Below, piece by piece: positions 1 to 8,266 of a stretch of 33,410 nucleotides of DNA. The DNA is from Flavobacteriales bacterium (GTDB lineage Bacteria > Bacteroidota > Bacteroidia > Flavobacteriales_D > Parvicellaceae). Position numbers and translations under genes: made by a program. Under the pieces are notes generated by a model that searched no databases, had not been told where the DNA came from, and saw only the letters and a list, made by a program, of their open reading frames with translations. The stretch spans positions 1-33,410 of the forward strand of contig JADHMB010000014.1 of NCBI GenBank assembly GCA_016780365.1, written 5' to 3'. Positions within the stretch are counted from its first letter, which is position 1, and each line of letters opens with the position of its first letter.

Positions 1-1656
1 GATTGCGGTAGGCTCAAAAATTGTTTTAGGAAAAGATATTTGACAATTATTAGCATCCTTTACCGTTACTAAATAATTACCGTTATCCAATGTGCCAATT
101 GTGTAATCCCCACCATCTAATGAGATTTCATCCCCAATAGGGTCTCCACTAGCTGTTCCGGTCCAACTAACTTGGTATGGGGCAGTTCCCCCAGTTACTG
201 TAACCTCTATTTGGCCATCATTTATCCCTCCATTACAACTAACATCCGTACTTACATTGGTTTGAGATAAAACTGCTGGCTCGTTAATGGTGTGAGAATT
301 AGAATTTAAAATACAACCATTGTTATCAGTTATGGTTAAATCATAATTTCCACCTGAGAGACTACCAATTGAATAACTTCCTCCTGAAGAATTGATTGCA
401 TCACTTTGTGAGCCGATAGCAGCTCCAGTCCAGCTAATGTCATAAGGTGGGTTGCCTCCAGAAACTGTAAGATTTATTGCGCCATTACCATCGCCATTAC
501 ATGTAACGTGTGTTTTGGTATTTGTTTGTGAAAGGGCAACAGGGTTTGTTATAGTAAAAGATTCACTCTCGGTACATCCACCTGCGTCTGTAATTATTAC
601 AGAGTAACTACCAGCGGCTAATGAACTAATTACATAATTTCCTCCATCTGTGTCAATTTCGTCTCCAGCAGGATTTCCAGCTGCGGGACCTGTCCAACTT
701 AAATTGTATGGAGCAAGACCCCCACTGACTGTTATGGTGGAGGTTCCATCACTGGAATTTGAGCAAAGCGTTAGAGTTTCAGAAGATGAAGAAGTTATTG
801 GTGTTGGCGGTGTTAATACTATAGATTCAGAAGCAGTACAGAGATTTACATCTGTAACTGTAACAATATATGTTCCAGTTGGCAAAGTTGCGGTTGTAGT
901 TTGAGTAGTTTGAACGGGCGAAGTGTTCCAAGAATAAGTAAACCCTCCATTTCCACCTGTGGGAACGCTTGTTAGCTGCCCGTCACTTCCTCCACCGCAG
1001 CCCAGAGAAGCAATGTCAGGATTTGGTAATATTACGCTGGGAGTGTCAACAATAAATGTTGAATCAGTTAGACATAAATTGGCATCTGTGACTCTGAACG
1101 TATAAGATCCAAGACCAACAGGGTTAGAAACTGTACTTACAGAACCGTTACCTACCCATTCATAGTTGTATGGAGCTGTCCCACCAGCAATAGTAGCCCT
1201 AATTCTTCCATCAATTTGATCATGGCATGTAGGGTATACTAAAATTTTAGTGACATTACTATTGTTGACAACAATTAGTTCAGCTACGTTAGGTACCTCT
1301 ACTTCAGCTGGAACTGAAATGAAATTGTCATAATCAAAAACACTAATTGTATACAAATTTGCAGATAAATTAGAAAATGCTGTTGGAAATGTATTGGAAA
1401 TGGTTTGGAAAGTTGAATTTAGTGTGACCTCGTAATCTGATGAGCCTGTTACTTCAACTTTAATTTGTGCATCTGAAGCGCCGTTACATGTTATTGCTTT
1501 ACCATTATATTGCTCAAGATAAAAAGTTCTTACTGTAACTGCTCCGTTAGTAAAAGGAGAAGAACCGCTTTCAACCCAAGTCTGAGAAAAATTTTTGTTA
1601 CCTAAAAATAGGAGGGAAACAAGTAAAAACAATAACCTAAATAACCTCATTTGCAT
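1..1656 (-). CDS. SprB-repeat surface adhesin, 5' part only (runs off left edge)
   Basis: This reading frame is open from an ATG at 1656 to the left edge (552 codons seen); a second in-frame ATG lies at 1650. The N terminus (MQMRLFRLLFLLVSLLFLG) is a hydrophobic signal peptide ending near a Gln, as usual for Bacteroidota exported proteins. After an N-terminal region of about 280 residues come at least three consecutive SprB-type repeats of about 88 residues, with recurring motifs such as CNGxxxGxI, GGxxPYxxSWTG, GDEI, YxI and ITDxxGC. SprB repeats occur in giant cell-surface adhesins exported by T9SS, and SprB itself drives gliding. The C terminus, where a sorting domain would be, lies outside the window. 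The PorP/SprF-like gene lies upstream, but a 161-bp gap with its own promoter-like sequence suggests separate transcription. Family assignment is firm; a role in motility is inference. Confidence 0.88.
   Translation of the reverse strand, partial: MQMRLFRLLFLLVSLLFLGNKNFSQTWVESGSSPFTNGAVTVRTFYLEQYNGKAITCNGASDAQIKVEVTGSSDYEVTLNSTFQTISNTFPTAFSNLSANLYTISVFDYDNFISVPAEVEVPNVAELIVVNNSNVTKILVYPTCHDQIDGRIRATIAGGTAPYNYEWVGNGSVSTVSNPVGLGSYTFRVTDANLCLTDSTFIVDTPSVILPNPDIASLGCGGGSDGQLTSVPTGGNGGFTYSWNTSPVQTTQTTTATLPTGTYIVTVTDVNLCTASESIVLTPPTPITSSSSETLTLCSNSSDGTSTITVSGGLAPYNLSWTGPAAGNPAGDEIDTDGGNYVISSLAAGSYSVIITDAGGCTESESFTITNPVALSQTNTKTHVTCNGDGNGAINLTVSGGNPPYDISWTGAAIGSQSDAINSSGGSYSIGSLSGGNYDLTITDNNGCILNSNSHTINEPAVLSQTNVSTDVSCNGGINDGQIEVTVTGGTAPYQVSWTGTASGDPIGDEISLDGGDYTIGTLDNGNYLVTVKDANNCQISFPKTIFEPTAI
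12..805 (-). repeat. Three tandem SprB-type repeats of about 264 bp
   Basis: Three in-frame units, about 541-805, 278-541 and 12-278, each encode 88-89 residues. They share a Cys-Asn-Gly near the start, a GGxxPYxxSWTG core, a GD/SEI-type segment and a closing TDxxGC. The units differ at many bases, so they are old duplications rather than recent copies. More units probably lie beyond the left edge. Confidence 0.8.
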
Positions 1657-1675
1657 AAAAATTATAATACTACTT

Positions 1676-1704
1676 CAACACTACTTAATGTCCACGATAC
1701 GCAA
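1676..1704 (-). promoter_or_regulatory. Candidate promoter of the SprB-repeat gene
   Basis: On the minus strand a TTG (1704-1702) is followed after 18 bases by TAGTGTTG (1683-1676), one mismatch from the Bacteroidota -7 element TAnnTTTG. This would start transcription near 1670, giving a leader of about 14 bases before the ATG at 1656. It is seen by eye only. Confidence 0.45.
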
Positions 1705-1728
1705 GAAAACAGAAAAAGTTCTAGTTTT

Positions 1729-1758
1729 TTGTTGAAAAGTACCACTTATTGTTGAAAA
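1729..1758 (-). promoter_or_regulatory. Direct repeat TTTTCAACAA with 20-bp period
   Basis: The ten-base word TTTTCAACAA (minus strand; TTGTTGAAAA on plus) occurs at 1749-1758 and 1729-1738, exactly 20 bp apart. The copies sit about 60 and 80 bases upstream of the predicted start of the SprB-repeat gene, a position suited to an activator binding the same face of the helix. The GTTGA core and spacing loosely resemble LytTR-type direct-repeat sites, but the match is imperfect. Confidence 0.4.
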
Positions 1759-1817
1759 AACATAGGAAAATAGGACATATTAGACGCTAAAAAGGGTGAA
1801 AAGTCAAAAAAAAAGGA

Positions 1818-2747
1818 CTAAAAGAAAGAAATTGTATTTTTATGCTTGTTATTTTCGCTAATTGAGGAAATATAAGATACCATCAACTCATTTGAGTTCA
1901 ATGGCCTTAATAAAATATTGGAAAAAGAAAAATCGTGAGCATAGGAAATTTGCAAATTCTTAGTAAACATAATTTTAAATTGCCCTAAAACAGTATTCTC
2001 ATTTCTTACAGCTATTCCAGTTGATATTATTTCTTTAAAGTCTATTTTTAATCCAGCTATAAGTTTTGGCTTAAATTGTCCTGTAAAATCAAGCATGATA
2101 TTTGGCGTGAAACCAATATTACTCAAAGCTATTTTTTTTGCAGCTATAAATACAATACTAGATTCATTTTGTGATAGGTCACTATTAATAATTTTTTTCC
2201 AGTTGTTTTGAAAAACTTGTTTTGTACTAATTCCAAAAAAATTGTTGTTATTGGTGAGAGCTAAACCCATAGAAAAATCAGGAAATAAGCTGAAGTTTGA
2301 AACATCTACTACTGGATCGTTGGGGTCAAATAAGGTAACACCTGTAACATCTAAACCCAATTGCTGAATCCCAATAAAAGAACCAAAAGATAATCTCCAA
2401 TTAGAACTTAAAAGAAAAGTATAACTGTAAGAAAAATTAATTTTAAAACTTCTAAAGGCTCCAACATTCTCATTTTGAAGAAATCCACCAACATTTGAAA
2501 ATGAAGAAGATTTAACATCTTTTTTGTTCGAGAAAGATGACTGATAACTAAGAAAAGTAGTTTTTGGAGCACCTTCAAACCCAGCCCACTGATTTCGGTA
2601 AATAATATTTAAACTTTTCTTTCCTAAATGAGCAACTGCAGGATTTAAATAAAAAGAATTTTCTAAATAATTTGAGTACTGTAGAGTCTGTTGGCCATGA
2701 TAGCTTACAGAATAAAAAACAACAATAATTAAAAACAGTTTTTTCAC
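1818..2747 (-). CDS. PorP/SprF family outer-membrane protein
   Basis: The 309-residue protein has an N-terminal signal peptide (MKKLFLIIVVFYSVSYHGQ) and then the PorP/SprF hallmark: NPAVAHLGKKSLNIIYRNQW followed by AGFEGAPKTTFLSYQSSF. The rest is rich in alternating beta-strands, consistent with an outer-membrane barrel. Members of this family work with T9SS; SprF is needed for export of SprB, and PorP-like partners usually sit next to a type B sorting-domain protein. Here the start codon is GTG at 2747, overlapping the TGA of the upstream cargo-like gene (GTGA), so the two are translationally coupled. No ATG lies near the signal peptide, which supports GTG. The family is confident; its cognate cargo is inferred from position. 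Confidence 0.9.
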   Translation of the reverse strand: MKKLFLIIVVFYSVSYHGQQTLQYSNYLENSFYLNPAVAHLGKKSLNIIYRNQWAGFEGAPKTTFLSYQSSFSNKKDVKSSSFSNVGGFLQNENVGAFRSFKINFSYSYTFLLSSNWRLSFGSFIGIQQLGLDVTGVTLFDPNDPVVDVSNFSLFPDFSMGLALTNNNNFFGISTKQVFQNNWKKIINSDLSQNESSIVFIAAKKIALSNIGFTPNIMLDFTGQFKPKLIAGLKIDFKEIISTGIAVRNENTVLGQFKIMFTKNLQISYAHDFSFSNILLRPLNSNELMVSYISSISENNKHKNTISFF

Positions 2748-3781
2748 CTTAATAAATTTATTGTTCCTTTAAAAATCTCATTATTTATCTGAGAGCCATT
2801 GTCTAATAGATAAAAATAAGTTCCAGATGGTAATGGCTTTCCGTTGTTACTGCCATCCCATTTTTGAGTATTGCTATAACCAATATTTTGATAGACCTGT
2901 TGTCCCCATTTATTATAAATTTCAACTCTACAAAAAGGATAGTTTTCAATATTTTTAACTGTCCAAAAGTCATTTTTACCATCATTATTTGGTGTTATAG
3001 TATTATAAAAAACTAAAGGGGGCTCCACATAAACTCTTACTATATCTTGGTATTCACATCCGTTTGCATCTGTAACAGTGAGTAGTAAGTCAGTAGTTGA
3101 GTTAGCAGTGAAAAAAGGAGAAAAAGAAGTAGCACTATCCAAAGAAAGACTTGGATACCAATATGGCGTACCATTTCCATAGCCTTGAAGTTGAATTTCA
3201 GAGCCAGGGAATACAAACATGTCTTCACCGGCGTTAATATTAGGTTTGGCACCTATTCCGGATATCTCAATTTGATAAGAGCAAGTTGTTGAAATCGGGA
3301 CTGAATCTAATGAATTATAACCGTCAATTAAAATATAATACTCTTTTTCTGGTAAGAGATTTGGCAATGTCAAATATAAAGAAGAATTCAAAGTGTGACA
3401 GAGGTCAATTATTTCAAACGATTCTGTAGAAAGATTCAAATCTGCATAGATAAAAACAACCTCAATGCTATTTTGAAATAAAAAATTAGAATCTCCAGAA
3501 CATACTATTTGATTGATTAATACATCTACCGATCCTCCACTACTATTGGTAGAGAACTTATACCAAGAAGAATTATCAAGATTAATACAGTTAATTAATG
3601 AATCGAAATTATAATTACTTAAAGAATGCAAAGAATTGGAATAGATGTTGTCGGAAGTAAGAGGTTGCTTAAAGCAAATATGATCAGCATTTTCAAAAAA
3701 ATTATTGGCTCCCACCTGACAAAATAAAATTGTATTCCAAAAGAAATTGAGTAAAAATAAAATCAAAAATTTTCTAAACAT
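2744..3781 (-). CDS. T9SS type B C-terminal-domain surface protein
   Basis: Starting at the ATG at 3781, the protein has 345 residues. It has a signal peptide ending near ILFCQ, a central region with a PKD-like strand pattern (VTDANGCEYQDIVRVYV), and a C-terminal domain of about 90 residues opening with NTITPNNDGKNDFW and including VEIYNKWGQQVY, KWDG and LPSGTYFYLL. That domain is the gliding-motility-associated (type B) sorting signal, which directs export by T9SS. A TTG two codons upstream of nothing else useful (3784) is a poorer start. It is followed by PorP/SprF with a 4-base overlap, the arrangement expected of a cargo and its dedicated outer-membrane partner. The N-terminal half has no domain I recognise. 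Confidence 0.88.
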   Translation of the reverse strand: MFRKFLILFLLNFFWNTILFCQVGANNFFENADHICFKQPLTSDNIYSNSLHSLSNYNFDSLINCINLDNSSWYKFSTNSSGGSVDVLINQIVCSGDSNFLFQNSIEVVFIYADLNLSTESFEIIDLCHTLNSSLYLTLPNLLPEKEYYILIDGYNSLDSVPISTTCSYQIEISGIGAKPNINAGEDMFVFPGSEIQLQGYGNGTPYWYPSLSLDSATSFSPFFTANSTTDLLLTVTDANGCEYQDIVRVYVEPPLVFYNTITPNNDGKNDFWTVKNIENYPFCRVEIYNKWGQQVYQNIGYSNTQKWDGSNNGKPLPSGTYFYLLDNGSQINNEIFKGTINLLR

Positions 3782-3875
3782 CAATGGTGTTAATAATTAG
3801 TTTTTATAAAAAATAATAAAACATTAAATCATGCTATGCTTTAATTTGGCACGATATATGTAAATTTACTAACAT

Positions 3876-6800
3876 ATGATGAAAAACATATTTTTATATA
3901 TAATAGTTTTTTTAACCAATATTTCAGTAGCTCAATATGTTAACTATACTAATGATACTGGGTGGAATTTGGGGTTTAATATAGGTGGAAGCTGGCAAGA
4001 ACCTGAGAGAAAAAATAGTAATTCAGCATTTAGCAATCCCTTTGCAGAGTTTTCCAGGGGATTTACACTAGGTAAGGCTATCTATGAAAAGAAAAATAAA
4101 TTTTTCTCATTTGATCTCAGATTTAGATACCTGAAAGGAAGAAATTCAGGATGGACAGCTACAGCAGATTCGTTTGCGTCACCATATGGCCTTTATGGAA
4201 CGAATTTTATTCTGGATGACTCTATATACGCATACAAAAACTACCAAATGAAATTTAATGAATATACATTTGAGGGAGTATTGACTTTGAATAAATTAAG
4301 AGAAAAAACTGGTCTTATTCTATATGGATTTGGTGGGATTGGCTTAACCTATTACAACATCAACAGAGATATTCTCAATGGAACTTCGGATATAACATTC
4401 ACTGGTGACCCGTACGATTACAGCTCCTTAACATTTATTTCCGACAGACAAACAGCCAGAGATTTAAAAAGATTAAGTGACAACCACTTTGAAACTGAAA
4501 TTGAAACAAATAAATTAAAATTTATGCCTTCTCTAGGTTTTGGAATTGGATATCAATTTAATGAAAGATGGTCTATGGGATTGGAGCATAAAATCACCTA
4601 TGCATTATCCAACAACATAAACGATATTGACAACTCCGAAATAAATGATAGGTACCATTACACTGCACTTAAGCTTAACTTTGATATTTCCTCATATAAA
4701 CCAACTTCATCAAACAATAACCAGTATGTGCCAGAAAGTTCAACACCCATTAATAGTAATCCTCCATTAAATCAAGGCAGGCCTCCCGTAGTTCAGAGAT
4801 TAAATCCAAGTAATAATTTTTATACCACGGAATTGCCAACAATAAATTTTTCAAATTCTATTTTTAACCTTGAGGATGATTTTTCAGCTGGCAGCAATTA
4901 TAATTCAACCAACATAGCCAATATATTTAATATAAATGGAGATGCGCAAAAAATCACAAGCAATGAATTTGTTTTAACTGGGGATTATCAAACTCAGTCT
5001 GGAAATGCATTTACATATAATAAAATAGATTTCTCTCAAGATTTTAAACTAAAGTTTGATGCCAACCTTGGAAGTTTTGATAACGCTGGCGCAGATGGAA
5101 TAGCAATTGTTTTTCATAACGACCCAAGAGGAGTAAATGCATTTGGGCAAAACGGCAAATATATTGGTGCAGGAGGTATCGTTAATGGCATAGTTTTAGA
5201 AATTGACACATATTACAATAGCGAAGTCGATGAAACTTCTAGTGATCATACATCAATTTGGAGAACTGCAAATATAAATGATAAAATATCTTCTGATATT
5301 AGTTTTTCTAACTTAGAAGACGGGGCTTGGCACACAGTTGAAATCAATTGGAATGTATATACTCAGACATTAACCTATACGCTTGATGGCTTTTATGCTG
5401 GCAAAGTTGTTGGAGATCTTACAAATAAATATTTTGGAGGTTCTAGTTCCGTTTATTACGGATATACTGCCTCAACAGGATATTACTTCAATACTCAAAA
5501 AATAAGATTTGAGAATAAAGAACTCAATAATATAAGTGAGATTTCAAATAGAGAATATTTACCTAGGTCCGATATTGAATTTTCAGTAAATGGGATTGGT
5601 TCCAAAAATTACCGTTTTAAAAATGATATTCTATATTCTAACATAAATTTATCCCCGGGAGAAAATATTGTTAGAGTCCGAGGAATTAACCAGTATGGAA
5701 GTGATTTTAAAACCACTACTATATATTATAATACTCCGTCTTTACAAAAGCCGCCCACTGTTAAAATTACAGTGCCAAATACTTCTCCATATATTTCTAG
5801 CGCTCCATATTCCGCAATTCATGCTTCTATATTAAATATTGAAAACAGAAGTCAAATAACATTTAAAATAAATGGTGAAAGAATTTATAACTTCTCTTTC
5901 AATGGTGAATACTTTAGCGCTAATAATATTCCGCTAAATAATGGCAACAATATATTTCAAATTTCTGCTTCCAACAACCACGGTTATGCTAGTGATGAGA
6001 CCATTATTTTTTATTCTTCTCCTCTTCCCAAGCCAATGGTAGATATTACCACTCCTTATACTAACCCTTATAACTCTGTCAACTCAACTACCAACTTGAG
6101 GGCTACCATTTTAAATGTAGAAAATAAATACAATATTGAATTTTACATCAATGGAAACAGGTCCTATGGATTCGATTTTTCAGCAACACAATTTGAAGCA
6201 AAATCAATAAGCTTATTCCCAGGAAAAAATAGAATAAGAATTGTAGGAAAAAATAGTGTGGGATTAGCAGAAGACAATACAACCATAATCTACAATAATT
6301 CTACATTGCCAAAGCCATTAGTAAACATAACTAGTCCAGGCAAAAACCCATATGTTTCTAATAATAACAAAACCAATATATACGCTGATGTGATAAACGT
6401 ATTGAACAGTGCAGATATTTTATTTTATGTCAATAATATTAAAAACACAAACTTTACATTTTATAGAAACAAGTTTGAAGCAGTAGGAGTATTGCTCAAA
6501 ACAGGAAAGAATTATATAAAAATTGTTGGGGCTAATAACCAAGGCTCTAGTTTTGACGAAACTATTATAATATATAAACCCCCAACATTCCCTCTTCCTA
6601 TGGTGAGGTTTACCAGCCCAAGCAAAAGCCCTTCTGAATTAGAATCTAGATTTATAAAAGTAGATGCTAATATATTAAATGTAGTAGGAAAAAATAACAT
6701 CACATTTTCTGTAAATGGAGACCTATTAACAAATTTTAATTTTTCAGGAAATAAATTTGTTGCTAATAATGTTGTATTGAAAAACGGAAAAAATATTATT

Positions 6801-8264
6801 CGCATAAAAGGCCAAAACAACCAAGGTTATGCTACAGATGAAAGTATTGTTTTTTACAAACCAGTAGTAACTCCAAAACCAAACGTGAAGATAACAAGCC
6901 CTGGGCAAAGCCCATTTAATTCTCCATCCTTATATGTTAATATAAGAGCTACCATTTTAAATGTATCCTCTGCTAACAACGTCACATTTAAATTGAACGG
7001 AGTATTACATAATAACTTTACATTTTCCGGAAATATTTTTGAAGCAAATAATATTTTGATAAAAGAAGGTAACAATACAGTAAATATATCGGGGAAAAAC
7101 AGCGCAGGAGTTGATTCTGACCAAACAATAATTTCGTTTAAAAAACCAGCTCAAAATAAACCCCCTAAAATCGTAGTTTCATACCCGTCCAATCCGAGAT
7201 TTAATACCAACAATAAAATGATTTTAATAAGTGGGCAAATACAGAATGTTGAGAATTCTAATAACGTAAGTGTGACTATGAACGGAAATGCTGTAAAAAA
7301 CTTCCTGTTTGATACTTATTTTGATGATTTTCAATGTGAACTCCAATTGCAAAATGGATTAAATATTTTCAATATAAAAGCATTTAATAATGACGGAAAA
7401 GATGAAAGTATAGTCTCCATAGAATATGCTGCTATTGAATGTAAGAATCCTATTATCAATTTAAAAAGCCCCAATAGCAATAGTGTAACAGCTAGTAGTT
7501 CTAGAGGGTATATCAGTGCAGTGATTAATAATACACAAAATGTAATATTTAAAATTGATGGTGTAGCTTCTCAGGGATTTAATTTTAATGTGAATAATGG
7601 TGTGTTTTCTTCGATGATAAATTTATCTCCAGGAACTCATGACTATGAAATTAATGCATTTAATACTTGTGGATCTTCAAGTGAAGTTATTAGTTTTACC
7701 TATGGAAATCTACCAAACAATGGGGAAAATAACAATGAAGAGAAGGAATTAAATGAAGAAACAAAAGAAGAGCAAACAGGTATAAAAGAAGAAGATAATG
7801 AGGGTGATGAAAAAGAAGAAGATAATGAAAAAGAGGAAGATAAGGAAAAGAGCATAAATGAAGAGAAAATGCTTTTGGAACTAAAACAAAAAAAGGCTAT
7901 TCTAGAAGCGCAAAAAAGAAAACAACAGCAAGAACAACAAGCTGCCGAAGCACAAAGAAGAAAACAACAGCAAGAACAACAAGCTGCTGAAGCACAAAGA
8001 AGAAAACAACAGCAAGAACAACAAGCTGCCGAAGCACAAAGAAGAAAAGAACAACAAGCTGCCGAGGAACAACAAGCTGCTGAAGCACAAAGAAGAAAAG
8101 AGGAAAAACAAGCTGCTGAGGAAAAACAAGCTGCTGAAGCACAAAGAAGAAAAGAGGAAAAACAAAAAGAACAGGCACGGCTAAAAAAACAAGCAGCAGA
8201 AAAGAAAAAGGCTGAAGCAGCGAAAGCAAAACAGACGAGTAATAAAAAAACTGGTGGTAAGTAA
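3876..8264 (+). CDS. Multidomain barrel-lectin-Ig-repeat protein with TolA-like C-terminal helix
   Basis: This 1462-residue protein has five visible regions. Residues 1-19 are a signal peptide. Residues about 20-271 are strand-rich with aromatic girdles and end in LKLNFDISSY, like a Bacteroidota outer-membrane beta-barrel. Residues about 324-550 form an L-type (legume-like) lectin domain with GADGIAIVFHNDPRG, EIDTYYN and DHTSIW, the usual metal- and sugar-site region. Residues about 555-1280 hold one partial and seven full Ig-like repeats of about 94 residues (pattern KPxVxITxP...NV...FxxNG...GxNxIxIxGxN). Residues about 1285-1325 are highly acidic, and about 1330-1462 are a Lys/Gln/Ala/Arg/Glu helix like that of TolA. 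There is no T9SS sorting domain at the end. The start has two adjacent ATGs (3876, 3879). Function and topology are unknown; carbohydrate binding is inferred from the lectin fold. It stands alone between a divergent gene and convergent pdxA. Confidence 0.85.
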   Translation: MMKNIFLYIIVFLTNISVAQYVNYTNDTGWNLGFNIGGSWQEPERKNSNSAFSNPFAEFSRGFTLGKAIYEKKNKFFSFDLRFRYLKGRNSGWTATADSFASPYGLYGTNFILDDSIYAYKNYQMKFNEYTFEGVLTLNKLREKTGLILYGFGGIGLTYYNINRDILNGTSDITFTGDPYDYSSLTFISDRQTARDLKRLSDNHFETEIETNKLKFMPSLGFGIGYQFNERWSMGLEHKITYALSNNINDIDNSEINDRYHYTALKLNFDISSYKPTSSNNNQYVPESSTPINSNPPLNQGRPPVVQRLNPSNNFYTTELPTINFSNSIFNLEDDFSAGSNYNSTNIANIFNINGDAQKITSNEFVLTGDYQTQSGNAFTYNKIDFSQDFKLKFDANLGSFDNAGADGIAIVFHNDPRGVNAFGQNGKYIGAGGIVNGIVLEIDTYYNSEVDETSSDHTSIWRTANINDKISSDISFSNLEDGAWHTVEINWNVYTQTLTYTLDGFYAGKVVGDLTNKYFGGSSSVYYGYTASTGYYFNTQKIRFENKELNNISEISNREYLPRSDIEFSVNGIGSKNYRFKNDILYSNINLSPGENIVRVRGINQYGSDFKTTTIYYNTPSLQKPPTVKITVPNTSPYISSAPYSAIHASILNIENRSQITFKINGERIYNFSFNGEYFSANNIPLNNGNNIFQISASNNHGYASDETIIFYSSPLPKPMVDITTPYTNPYNSVNSTTNLRATILNVENKYNIEFYINGNRSYGFDFSATQFEAKSISLFPGKNRIRIVGKNSVGLAEDNTTIIYNNSTLPKPLVNITSPGKNPYVSNNNKTNIYADVINVLNSADILFYVNNIKNTNFTFYRNKFEAVGVLLKTGKNYIKIVGANNQGSSFDETIIIYKPPTFPLPMVRFTSPSKSPSELESRFIKVDANILNVVGKNNITFSVNGDLLTNFNFSGNKFVANNVVLKNGKNIIRIKGQNNQGYATDESIVFYKPVVTPKPNVKITSPGQSPFNSPSLYVNIRATILNVSSANNVTFKLNGVLHNNFTFSGNIFEANNILIKEGNNTVNISGKNSAGVDSDQTIISFKKPAQNKPPKIVVSYPSNPRFNTNNKMILISGQIQNVENSNNVSVTMNGNAVKNFLFDTYFDDFQCELQLQNGLNIFNIKAFNNDGKDESIVSIEYAAIECKNPIINLKSPNSNSVTASSSRGYISAVINNTQNVIFKIDGVASQGFNFNVNNGVFSSMINLSPGTHDYEINAFNTCGSSSEVISFTYGNLPNNGENNNEEKELNEETKEEQTGIKEEDNEGDEKEEDNEKEEDKEKSINEEKMLLELKQKKAILEAQKRKQQQEQQAAEAQRRKQQQEQQAAEAQRRKQQQEQQAAEAQRRKEQQAAEEQQAAEAQRRKEEKQAAEEKQAAEAQRRKEEKQKEQARLKKQAAEKKKAEAAKAKQTSNKKTGGK
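5751..7715 (+). repeat. Seven tandem Ig-like repeats of about 285 bp
   Basis: Seven in-frame units begin near 5751, 6025, 6303, 6591, 6874, 7159 and 7435. Units 1-5 are the closest relatives, each opening with a Pro-rich KPxVxIT-type strand followed by a SPxxxP-like turn, NV, an FxxNG hairpin, FxA/NN and GxNxIxIxGxNxxG. Units 6 and 7 are diverged, and a half unit precedes unit 1 (about 5540-5740). The units differ enough at DNA level that recent copying is not evident. Confidence 0.75.
7917..8147 (+). repeat. 42-bp coding minisatellite and its expanded variants
   Basis: Three units of 42 bp (7917-7958, 7959-8000, 8001-8042) each encode RKQQQEQQAAEAQR and differ only at a GCC/GCT codon. Two longer variants follow, 51 bp (8043-8093) and 54 bp (8094-8147), encoding RKEQQAAEEQQAAEAQR and RKEEKQAAEEKQAAEAQR. 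All lengths are multiples of three, so unit loss or gain changes helix length without a frameshift. Near-identity of the copies indicates recent expansion. Confidence 0.92.
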
Positions 8265-8266
8265 CG

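Noticed and set aside
650-904. An 84-residue open frame on the plus strand
   Set aside because: It lies inside the SprB-repeat gene on the other strand, which has clear repeats and a signal peptide.
3847-3861. Sigma-54-like sequence TGGCAC-N-ATGT before the lectin-repeat gene
   Set aside because: The GG and following G have the right spacing, but the -12 GC is GT, and the start of transcription would fall about three bases before the ATG. No enhancer-binding protein gene is nearby.
3856-3877. Inverted repeat ATATGT-N10-ACATAT around the start of the lectin-repeat gene
   Set aside because: It is all A+T-rich, overlaps the start codon and is easily expected by chance in this composition.
7917-8147. 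Regular repeats that might be read as a CRISPR array
   Set aside because: The units are directly adjacent without spacers and encode an in-frame helix. No cas gene is present.
7897-8229. Long open frames on the minus strand, rich in Leu, Phe and Val
   Set aside because: They are mirror frames of the Lys/Gln/Glu-rich repeats of the plus-strand gene, with repeated low-complexity sequence and no start context.
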